Assembly: GCF_027409185.1 (NCBI RefSeq)
Contig: NC_084461.1
Coordinates: 188,082,001 to 188,146,000 of the forward strand
DNA: 64,000 nucleotides
Reading direction: 5' to 3'
Source: Cynocephalus volans
Taxonomy: Eukaryota > Chordata > Mammalia > Dermoptera > Cynocephalidae
Made by a program: the position numbers and the translations under genes. Positions within the stretch are counted from its first letter, which is position 1; every line of letters starts with the position of its first letter. Positions 46,001 to 56,000 of the stretch are shown piece after piece. Under the pieces are notes generated by a model. That model did no database searches and was not told where the DNA came from. It saw only the letters and a list, made by a program, of their open reading frames with translations.

Positions 46001-48984
46001 CTTTTAGGTATCACGTTATATACCTCAAAAATCATATTGGGAAGGCAACGTGTTTTAGAACTTTTCTGTGCTACCTCCTGAGAGGCCATCTAGAAGTTAG
46101 GGTTGGGATATAGTGCCTGGTGCTTCATGTTTTTACAGTATGTCCCTTTTAAACAAAGAGGCCATGGTGCCCTTACATATTCTCTTATAAGAAGATGTCT
46201 GTGTACAATGTACAATGTCTATTGGAGTTGATTTTACAAATATGTGTTGTCTTTGTGGCTACAAAAAAAAAAAAGAGCCACACTGAGGTATATGGGAACT
46301 AAGATTCGCTGACAAAACAGCACATTCACTGCTTCCTTGTTCCTCTAGGGCAGTGGGTTCTCAAACTTCACAGGGCATCTGAATCGTTTGAGTAGAATGG
46401 CAAGCAGAGTCACTTGCACTGTTTAAATGGCCATTTCTTTCTCTTTTGGCCAAGTTAACATAGATGAATTTGCTTAGGTATAATGTACAGATGGTACAAC
46501 TGTCCTGAACATTCATCTTTTCAGATTACGAATAATGCCAACCTCTGTTCTACAATGCAGATTATAAATCTTCTTATTCTGTTTGTGTATTTATCTGTTT
46601 ATTCATTCATTCATTTGGTGGCTGGCCAGTGCGGGGATCCAAACCCTTGTCTTATTCTGTCTTTTAGCATCCAGACCTCACCGTAGGCCAAAAGCGTTAT
46701 CTGTGCAGCATTGCTAAGATTTATAATGCAAACTATCTGAGGACGTTAATGAAGAGGCAGTACATGCATGTGATTCAGCACAGCTCACAGAAGCCAGGCA
46801 GGTGCACCTCTAGTTGGTTTCTCACTAGTTCTTACAGTGAAAGCGTCATCTAACTGAGGTGATTTGTATGACAGGTGTCCTCACTCATCACAGGAGCCGC
46901 CTCAGCTCTCGTTACTCACATAAACAGCATTACCCCTTCACTACATGGCGACACCAACTGGAGAGAGAGGACTTGGGGCCTTCTAATATTGTAGCTGCAT
47001 CTGCAACTGAAGTGTTCATACAGCATTCCCTTTGGCGACCAGTGAGAAACAAAGAAGGGTCTGTTTCTTATCGATTAAAAGGGGGAAAATGTACCCCAAT
47101 TTTATTTCAAGGGGAGCTAAGTGATATTAAAGCTCGTGTTCCCTCATATGTTCACATTGCTAAATTCAGAATAGGTTGGACAAAAAACACAAAAGGATGT
47201 TATCTTACTTTCTCTATACTAATTAGGATATGCCACTTCTTTTAGAACATATTTTATGGAATAGTAAAAATTTCTCGATCAGCTAGAGATATGGATGACT
47301 GCCCTTTTCAATATAATTCTCACTCAAATTCAAAATAATGCAATCTCCAAAAGGAGAAGCATATGATTCCTTCTGCACAGGGGAACACGATAAAACAAAA
47401 AAGGAGAGGAAAAAAGAGATTCAGAAGCCTGAGTATTCAAACTGCACTATAATGCAAAGTTGGCTTTGCATTTCACAGTTAATAAGTCACAGGAGAATTT
47501 AGGGGCTGAGTCTCTTTGGTTAAGCTGACAGCTATTAAAAAAATGTATGTGGTCTTCTACATGCATTAGGCAGCTGTTCACTTTGCTGGCTCCATTTAAG
47601 ATACTTCCTTTTCTCACAGGTTAAAAGCTGGATATGCATCTAAAACAAGATGTAAGTCACTGAAGATTTTTAGAAGAACAAGCAGACTTTTCATGGAACC
47701 TGGTAAATGTGGAATTAAAAATATATACACTTAAAAATATCTATGCTTAAAAAATATTAAGCCCAAGTTAGTTTCATTCCTATTACAGAAGACATTAAAA
47801 AATTTAGAATGTGATTTGCCTTTATTGCTCCAAATAAAAAAGTAAACATGAAATGTAGTTTATGCTTTCATTTAAAAGAACATACTTCTCAAGGGAGTGA
47901 GATTCAAGATATTTCTAATACTAAATGAAGATATTTACAAGAGCAAAGACAGAGATTTAACAGAAAATGAAATTATCAGAACCCACAGCCACAAACATGA
48001 CTTTTTCAAGCCATAGCACTTCTTTTATGAGATAATGCCATTTTTGGATGGACAACACATTTTGTATAGCATCTAGTAGTTTACAAAGGGCTATATCACT
48101 TATACTATTTTGTTTGATATTCAACAAGCCAAACAGGTGATATGATCAAAATTTTAGATGCAACTCAGACAAATCCAGGGTTTGAAAAGTCAGCATAAAG
48201 TATCCTTATACCATAAGTACAGAATACTGCAAAATGAAAAAGGCAAAACAGGAGAGACTGAATGCTCCGAAGTATTCCTCAGAATTGATAGAGTGGAAAG
48301 GATTATATGGAAGTTAAATAATTTCCTAGTTTGCTATAGTGGATAGGGAAGTGGGTAGGAAGTAAGGAACTTAGGCCTTTTGAAGCAATATCTCATCACG
48401 GTATGACAACCTCACCCAGCTCTGCTGTAAATATCATACTATGCCTATTCAAGAAATGAGAAAAAGGGCAGGGGAGAAGGTTAAGTCTGGTTCCAAAAAG
48501 AACAATTAGAGGAAACCCCAGGTGAGGGAACTGTCCTGAGAATGTCAAGAGAAGAGGGAATGCCAAGAGAAAAGATGGGAAGGAACTAAAGGAGAATAGA
48601 GAGACACAGAAGATATAACTTCATTTTAACTTCCCCCTAACCAAAAGATTTTGAAAATCAATGGGAATACAGGACTTAGTAACAAAGAAATTGCTATACA
48701 GTAACTTGGCTATAATACAGTACTATGTATTTTATTTTAAAGAATAAGAGATGGGGGGGAAGGGAGATGTGATTAAGAGTTTTGAAAATTGCAGGCAATT
48801 TGTTTTTGCTAGGTGATTAATTTTATTTCCAAAACAGACATTATAAACTCTTATTTTTCCTTCAGTTTCTTCAAGTGATGATGAATCATACATGAATGAA
48901 GAAAAAAAGGAAGAAGATTTACTAAATAAGTATATGCAATCAATGTCAATTGAAGAACAGGGAGAACATCTGATGAAAACCTGA
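34033..48984 (+). CDS. FAM216A: FAM216A (C12orf24), complete, 7 coding exons
   Basis: Conserved vertebrate protein of unknown function. Exons are 34033-34124, 35614-35654, 45122-45237, 46668-46797, 46875-47058, 47620-47702 and 48866-48984, joining in frame to 765 nt (254 aa plus stop). Recognisable stretches are MPGWGPGSDWTECSSSSEPP, HIPKSMTDASFLK, GQKRYLCSIAKIYNANYLRT, THHRSRLSSRYSHKQHY, LEREDLGPSNI, HSLWRPVRNKEG and MSIEEQGEHLMKT. The start follows GGGGAG and matches the family N-terminus. Exon 4 appears to end at a GC donor; a GT donor 4 nt downstream paired with an acceptor 15 nt further on would also stay in frame. The exon 5 donor GTCTGT is weak. The 9.5-kb second intron holds most of the LINE and LTR fossils of this gene. 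It ends about 1.1 kb from the VPS29 stop codon. Confidence 0.95.
34791..34957 (-). repeat. CYN SINE, intermediate dimer (FAM216A intron 1)
   Basis: GGACCGGTAAGGGGATCGCA, with TGTCCGCACCACG in the second unit. CATGGCCATCTT and CATAGCCGTCTT flank it. Confidence 0.92.
34970..36366. other. FAM216A: FAM216A introns 1 and 2, no repeat called
   Basis: AT-rich intronic DNA around exon 2. A TA-rich simple repeat lies at 36145-36180. Nothing else is recognised. Confidence 0.35.
36380..36510 (+). repeat. CYN SINE, monomer type
   Basis: GGGGCTGGCTGGTTAGCTCA to ACCGGCCAGCCACC, tail (AAT)n then (AATT)n. Flanked by AAAAATGTGTTG. Confidence 0.93.
36841..37001 (+). repeat. CYN SINE, dimer type
   Basis: GGGCCGGCCCGTGGCTCACT to TTACCGGTCATCT. 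Flanked by AAAATGTTTTAAAATA-like copies. Confidence 0.93.
38302..38400. repeat. AT-rich palindromic simple repeat
   Basis: (TTTA)n followed by (TAAA/TTAA)n, so the two halves are largely complementary and could fold back. Confidence 0.85.
38449..38551 (-). repeat. CYN SINE, monomer type, inside L1
   Basis: GCAGCTGGCCAGTACAGGGA to CTGAGCTAACCAGCCAG. Flanked by AATAGGTTAAGTTCTTTT and AATACGTTAAATTCTTTA. Confidence 0.92.
38727..39246 (+). mobile_element. MLT1-type solo LTR (ERVL-MaLR fossil)
   Basis: TGTGATAGGCAGAATCATCC at the left and GCAGCAATAGAAAACTAATACA at the right, with ACATGGCATAAGCAACTTTG inside: the MLT1 pattern. About 520 bp, no internal region attached, diverged. Likely inserted near or before the eutherian radiation. 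Confidence 0.8.
40566..40671 (-). repeat. CYN SINE, monomer type, inside L1
   Basis: Long T-run, GTGGCTGGTCACTGTAGAGA, ending GGCTAACTAGACAGCC. Confidence 0.9.
40801..40970 (-). repeat. CYN SINE, dimer type, inside the MaLR 5' LTR
   Basis: GATGACCGGTAGGGGATCTT to CACAGGCCGGCCCC. TTACCCAAATTTC flanks both sides. Confidence 0.93.
41657..41812 (+). repeat. CYN SINE, intermediate dimer, inside the MaLR internal region
   Basis: GGGCCGGTCCCGTGGCTCAC start. The second unit is GCGCTCACTGGCTGAGCGTG with GCGGACCGCACC. Flanked by AGTTATGAACTAG / AGTTACGAACTAG. Confidence 0.92.
43461..44120. other. FAM216A: FAM216A intron 2 segment, unassigned
   Basis: AT-rich intronic DNA, no repeat or exon recognised. 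Confidence 0.35.
44125..44480 (+). mobile_element. Old L1M ORF2 3' fragment
   Basis: AACAACCCAAATGTCCATCA, TACAATGGAATATAACCTAA and GTTGAGTGAAAGCAGCATGA: L1 ORF2 C-terminal region, diverged. Confidence 0.75.
45238..46600. other. FAM216A: FAM216A intron 3, mostly unassigned
   Basis: A hAT-like scrap, CAGTGGGTTCTCAAACTTCA, lies near 46351. Otherwise no repeat or exon was recognised. Confidence 0.35.
46612..46650 (-). repeat. CYN SINE fragment next to FAM216A exon 4 acceptor
   Basis: GGTGGCTGGCCAGTGCGGGG followed by ATCCAAACCC, antisense and truncated. It ends about 17 bp before the exon 4 start at 46668. Confidence 0.75.
47703..48865. other. FAM216A: FAM216A intron 6, nothing recognised
   Basis: AT-rich intronic DNA with purine-rich stretches. 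Open frames up to 62 codons carry no known content. Confidence 0.35.
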
Positions 48985-49195
48985 CAGTCTCGTCTTCTGT
49001 ATTGAATTCAAACATTGGCCAACATCCAGATATCGTGCCAAAGATGGGGGGAAGAGGTTGTGAATTGTTTCCTGTCTACATTTAGGATAGTACTGTTATT
49101 CACTATTAAGTCATTAAGTAATTTTGGTTTGTTCAGAAGCTTTTATGACAATGTAGTTGGTCTGATATAGTTCCATGTACTAGTGATATATGTAT

Positions 49196-49201
49196 AATAA
49201 A
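49196..49201 (+). terminator. FAM216A: FAM216A polyadenylation signal AATAAA
   Basis: AATAAA about 210 nt after the stop at 48984, followed by TG-rich sequence (TTTATGTGTAATATATG), as expected of a cleavage region. Confidence 0.7.
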
Positions 49202-49726
49202 ATTTATGTGTAATATATGCTTGTATTCCTAGCTAGATACAATTAAAATTTTTTTGTCACTTAAAATTGTTTTTTTTTAAATCTGACAAATACATCATAT
49301 AATTTCTTCTTTGCTTACAATAAGTCTTAAAACAGCAACCAAACACTTGGACTCTTAGATGAAGTTGGGAGTAGTTGCATTAATGAGAGGATTCTTTACA
49401 CTATATATTCACTCTAGTGTGCTTCCCTGCTAAACTTTAGTTTTGCTGTTGTTTTTAAATATTTTGTTAAACCTTGAAAAATGGGAGTAGCAACAGTTTG
49501 AAGAATCGCTGCTGATATAATATGTCAAATATGATATATTATTTAGAAAATTAAATCTGAGTCCACATTTTGACACAGAATGTTGTAAGAGAAGAGAGCT
49601 CTGAAAGGTCATCTCATCTACTTCTTCATTTTAATACTTACATCTGCACAGTTTCATTTGGTCTCTTATTATTTTGTTTTTAAAAACCACAGGTTATCAA
49701 GAAAGTATAAATGAAAAGGTAAATGT

Positions 49727-49732
49727 TTTATT
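49727..49732 (-). terminator. VPS29: Probable VPS29 polyadenylation signal AATAAA
   Basis: AATAAA on the minus strand about 350 nt after the VPS29 stop codon. Together with the FAM216A signal at 49196 it puts the two convergent 3' ends about 0.5 kb apart. Confidence 0.6.
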
Positions 49733-50083
49733 ACTGGAGAAGAGAAAAATGTATACAAGAGTCTAGATTCTTTCTCCTCATGCACTACTTTTGTAATAAA
49801 TTCCAAATATCAACTTGGAAGATATTTACAAGGATAAATTTTTCTTAACATGTGACCATTTACTGTGTGGTGGACTTTTTCATAGAAACATATGCTGTAA
49901 ACTAAATATATTCTTATAGTTTAGAAGAAGCTCAGAGCAATTATGTCTTAACAGAGAAGATGACATTATATTTTACTGCAAAATATTATAAAATTGGTAC
50001 AATTTGGGGCTCTTAAATGTTTAATTACTTGATCTGAACAGGGGAATGAAAAAAAACCCAAAAATCATCAAGACAGGCCTGCT

Positions 50084-53000
50084 TTAAGATTTTTTGTATT
50101 CAATTCGTTCTACTTTCACATCATCTCCAATTAGTTGATAAACATAAGTGACCACTGTAGAAGCCTGGATATCCATCAACACAAATGACGGAATAATGTT
50201 TCTGGAAGAAAAAAAAATAATGTCAATGTTTTGTATTAAAAAGTGGTAGCACTATAAATTACAATTTAAGATGACCATTTGGATTCCAGGAGAAATCTGT
50301 TATTCACATATTGAAAAGAACGATTACTGAAAGATTGCCAAAAAGACAATTATTTAAATGGTCACATTTCTCTTTTCTAAAATGTCACATGTACAATTAT
50401 TAACTTTACTAAAGCCCCCAAATTCCCAAATTGTATACTACTCACGTTTCCAAGGCATTATATGCCCCAGTGGCAGAACCTGGGTTAATGTAGAATTTAT
50501 TTTCATGCTCAAATGCTTCAAATTTATGTGTATGTCCCGAGATAAGAATGTCCACATCAAACTGCCTCTGCAACAGGGCTAAGCTGGCCATATCTCCCCA
50601 TGGAATAACTTGATGTCCATGGATCAATCCAATTTTGAACTGTCCAACAGTCACAACTTTCTGTTCTGGATAATTCAGATTCTAATATAAGAAACAGACA
50701 TAAGAAAATATGTATTTTAGAGATATTGATATTTAAATTAATCTGCTTAAATATTCAGTCTTGTATGGATGTTTCAATACAGTGCCTGACAACAAACATG
50801 TTTATAAATATTTGATTTCTTCTCAGTCTCTAAGGCTGCAACTATGCTTAAAACATAACTTACTCAATGTAAACTAGAATTTATCACCCAATCCCTTTGT
50901 GTTTATTTCTATAGAATAAGGGTTCTTTTCTGCACGCTGTAAAGAATAATTATTTTCCCCAAACTTGTTATGTTCCTCTACCTAAGACATATGACCTGTA
51001 AGCTAGAGTGTGTTCAAATTATATCCCAGGCTTTAATAGTTATATAGAGGGCTTAAAATAATAATGATCGCTAACACTTATATAGTATGGCTCCAGGGTT
51101 TGTGAATTTAGCAAATTAGAAAAAAGATTTTTACTTAAAAAAAAAAAAATTTTTTTTTACTCTTGCTAAACTGTCTTTAATATAACACAAACCTATAAAA
51201 GCCCTAATATGTTTTTAACAGACTAGACTTATATTCTAATTATCAACAAGAAGTTTGCCCCTTCCTTTCTTATCCCCGTCTTTCACCTGCATGCCACCTC
51301 TAGTATATCTAAACTCTTTTTTAAATCCACTAAAAAAATGGAAGATACTATGCCCATTCAGTTTGGTATAAAGGGACCCCATTTAAAAAGCACCAACCAA
51401 GTTAAATAATTTATGAAAAAGCTTATATTCCCAGAAATACAAAATAAGTTTTTCCTATTGGGGTTGGGTTTATCATGCTAAATCATACAATGTTAGCACT
51501 GTCAGTTTCTTAAAAATCATCTATTCCAATCATATTTACTAAGGGTCAGAGAGGGGAAGTAATTTGCCAAAAATCTCGTTATTAACTAATGGGTAAAGTT
51601 GGAACTACAAAACTCCTTATTTTTTATCTTTAAAGTCAGGTTCATTGAAGTATAATTTCCATATAGTAAAATCACCCTTTTTAGCATACAATGCAAATCA
51701 GTTTTGACAAATGCATTCAGCTGTGTAGGTACCACCATATTCAAGATACAGAATAGTTCTATCACTCCCTCAAAACTCTCTCATGCCCTACAAAGTCAAC
51801 CCTTGAAAAAGGGAACCATGAAACAGTTGTCAGCAAAATAGTAATGTCATTTTTTTTTTTTTTTTTTTTTTTTTGGTCTTTTTCGTGACCGGCACTCAGC
51901 CAGTGAGTGCACCGGCCATTCCTACATAGGATCGGAACTCGCGGAGGGAGCGTCGCCGCGCTCCCAGCGCCGCACTCTCCCGAGTGCGCCACGGCCTTGG
52001 CCCTGTATAGTAATGTGATCTTAACTTCACTCAGGGATCACTGTGGTTGCTATTTGGAGAGCAAACTGTGGAAGGAGAAAGGGTAGAATCAGGAAGGTGC
52101 AATACAAGAAAGTGATGGGGTGGCTTTGAATAGAGTAGTACATGTGGTAGTGGTAAGAAGTTCATAAAAACTTTATAAACTAAATGACAGTACTACAAAA
52201 AGTAGTAACAGCCACTTTTGCTCAGTATTAATTTATTTAGTTAGAACAAGTATTTAATATGTTTACTCAGTAGTCTAAATTAGTAATTTTCAAACAATAA
52301 GTGAGGGGCATGTGTAGTAATTTTATATTTGGAAAATTAAAAAAGAAAAAAAGACCTTACCAATTGAGAAACCCTATTCTAAAAAATAAAGCTTATACAA
52401 GAATTAAGAAAGAGAAATACTTGGGAGGGGAAAGGGAAATACATCACCTCATCAAAGTCTCCTCTCACAATATGAACATCACCAGCCAGAGTCTTCAGAT
52501 AATCATAACTCTCTTTGGTGCAAAGGTTTCCTGTGCAGAGAATGTGCTGAATCTTTCCTGGTACAAGGAGTTTTTTGAATTTAGCAGGCAAACTGTTACA
52601 CCGGTGTGGGATGTGCAGATCTCCTAATACCAACACCAACTTTAAAGTGACAAAGCAAGATAAAGCATAAGGTTAAACATAATGTCAAAATAATATATTT
52701 TCCTCCCCAACTTCCCTTTTAAACTCATCAGAGATTCCAGAACCCAATAAAGTAGAAGTTATTCACACAGTTCCTACCAAGACCATTTAAACAAACACAC
52801 ATTTGGTAACGAACTCTGTTCTAAATCTTATTTTATTTTTGTCATTAATAGTTGCGCATACACAATACAGGTAATCATTCTATTTACCAACAATAAGACA
52901 AGATTCTAAAGGGATTCACTTAGGGACCTATAAATTATAATGAATAAAAAAAAAAAATCACATAATGAAAAGTATACCACTGGGCCCTATGGAATTTGGC

Positions 53001-56000
53001 ATTTTTGGAGATTCATATGGTAATTCATATTTCTGCAGTTGTAATGTGAAACCTATATATTAATTCCAGGAACATTATTAAAGGGCACTGTTAAAACTGT
53101 AATTAGAGAAAAAAAGTTAATTTTAAAAATTATGCTTACTAGACTGACAACTAATTGGAGGACCAAAATCTACCATTTTTTGTTACTTTGAACTATTAGC
53201 TGTATAACAGAGGTATAAAAACGACCTATGAGGGGCTGGCTGGTTAGTTTAGCTGGTATAGTATGGTGCTGAGAACACTAAGGTCAAGGGTTTGGATCCC
53301 TGTACCTGCCAGCCACCAGAAACAAAAACAAACAGCCTATGTTTTCAGAGTTTTAATAGGTAAATCTGTGCTTTTGAATTATAATCTTTGACTACTTTCC
53401 TTTGTTTTTAGAAATCCTCACTGTCATGCTTTTATTTTCTGGATTAAATTGCCTATGCACCCTCAGTAAAGTTCCAAACAAAAAATAACATTTCACAATC
53501 TTCCATGTACACTTGAGCATTAAAACAAAAAAGACCTGCTAAATAAGTGATGAATTTACCAAGAGGCAACAGAGTTACAACATAGTCTCAGATGACAAAA
53601 ATAAATTTTGCTTTCACATATAAAAGAAAAAAAAAAATCAATGCTGTAAAATTTTAATTTTATAATTTCAAGATTTGACAAATAACATTATTTAATTTAG
53701 CCATTTAACAGAATAGTGATAAAAAGATCATTTGTAAATATCTGTCTTCCAAAGGACAAGAGAATCAATTCATGTTGATTAGAACGAGTACCTCCATTCT
53801 ATACAGGATGTTTTCCCATACGTATGTCCCATCCATAAATGTGCATGCCCTTTAAGTGCTTTTAAAGGTACGACTATTCCTTAATATTATCAAACAAAAC
53901 GTTAAATATCTAATAGGATAAAACAAAATAGCTTTGCCATCATAGACTTTGCAAATTGAAATTAAAAAACAAAATGTGTGAAATTAAAATGTTTACTAAA
54001 ACAGCTTGATTTGTCTTGCAACAAAAATAAAAATGATTGCAAAGGAAAAGGAACTGTTTACCAGGATATAGAGAACCTGAAGTAACACAAGGTTACCAAA
54101 TCAGCACACTTTAAAAGAAATTGTTAAGTTTCTTCTTTATAAAGAGTAGTTTCAGCTGGTATTTGTTCAATGACTATATTTACGGTTTACTGCAGATTTT
54201 AGTGGACAAGACAACTATAAAACTAAAAACCACTATGAAGTTTCCACCCTCACTGGTAATCAATATAAAAGTACCTGGATATCTTCATTTTAGAGAGGGA
54301 TCCCTTCAGATATGGATTGAAGTACATAGTTAATGTGGGAAGATGGCATTTGAGAAAAAGGTAAAAAATAGATTTCTATATTAAGGGGGAAAAAAAAAAT
54401 AACCCCAAAGTCATAAAAGAGTATAGGTCTATAACAGGCTGAAAATGTTTGGGACTAACAATAAATGAGCTGTTCAAAAAAATCTGCATGTACCAGAAAG
54501 AACATTAGTAAGTCATGGTACTTTATAATGACTGATGATCTAAATTCTATAAAGCACAGTGGATTATCCCCAAATGTACCCGACTATTAGCACTCTAAAG
54601 ATATAACAGTATGAATGACCACACAAAAATTATTTCAAATTAGTAAAAATCCTTACTAGGACAGAATCCTCTGGTTTCCTGCTGGTGACAAAGTTATAGG
54701 GGAAAAAGTGTCACATAACAAATGTCAGACTTTGAGGACTGTCCTTGCCCAAATTCCACACTTTGACAAGTCTGGTAAGACATAAATTTTAGTGTCCTTT
54801 AAGACAGCAAAAGATTCTGGAAATGGCAGTCTTGTTAAATTCGAATAAAGAACCAACCCAATCAAAGCATGGGAATTTGGTTACTTCCTATTCGACAGAC
54901 CTTAAAAGGGTGAGAAACCCAGTCAGTAACCAGCCACCCAACCACCATTGTTAGTAGGAGCTAAGAGAAGAAACTTACTCTGTGCCCAGCCTTAGTGGAA
55001 TGAAGAAGTTGATTGTAGACAGGGAAATGAAAAAAAAAAGGGTGAAACATGACCAATGTTAAAAGAAAGCAACGGAAAGAAACAAACCAAAAAAAGAACA
55101 ACAAAAAACCCATACCAAATGAATATGCAAACAATTGTTAATGATGTCTGAGTGTTATGAAAGAAAATGTTAAAAATCAGCGATGTTCAAAACAATACTG
55201 AAAGAACCATTTGCTATATTTTTAAATACAACACAAGCACACAAACACATACTTTTTATAAATTTGCCCTGTCAATTTTTTCTACTTTTCCTAATCTTGT
55301 TCTCCACATCAACTCCCATCCCTTTCGTTTCCCATTCTATTTAGACTTTTATAAGATTTTATAAAATAAAATTACTTAGACTTTTATAAGACAATTTGAA
55401 AAATTCATCAGTGAAAGTTTAAAGGTCTAATTGTTCCCCCACATATTGATTTTAATTCTGTTACATTCAAAATTCTAGTAGTTGGAAAATTATGCTGCAG
55501 CTAGGTCATTATTTTTTTTTTTACAGAGGATATAACACAGCACCTGAATACATTATAAAGTGATGAACATGCCAACTAAAAATGATGACAAATTTTATAA
55601 AAACATTCATCCGGCTAAAACTGGACTTTCTCCACACCAGAATTTGCTGCCCATAGACTTTAGACACTGTACTGAACGTTAAACTAAATAAAATGCTTTC
55701 AATCATAAAAGAATTGGCTAACGCTAAATTTTGTCTAATTCTTTCTATTTGATATGAAAAGTGATGTCCCAGTACAACTACTCTAAAAAGAATGATCGCC
55801 TCTCAAAACAACTTCAGAAACATGAATATAGAATTATGGCAGGTAATTATGTCTTCTCTCATAGATGCGTCTCAAAATTACTGTATACTGGATTACTTTA
55901 AACTAGAGTCTTTGTAGAAGCAAAAAAAAGTGGAACTAAGGGCTTTAAAGAAGCCAAAGAAGCATACACCATAAATCTTTGGCCGTCACGTCTACAAGCC

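Noticed and set aside
46859-47245. 128-codon frame as a separate gene
   Set aside because: It is FAM216A exon 5 plus read-through into intron 5.
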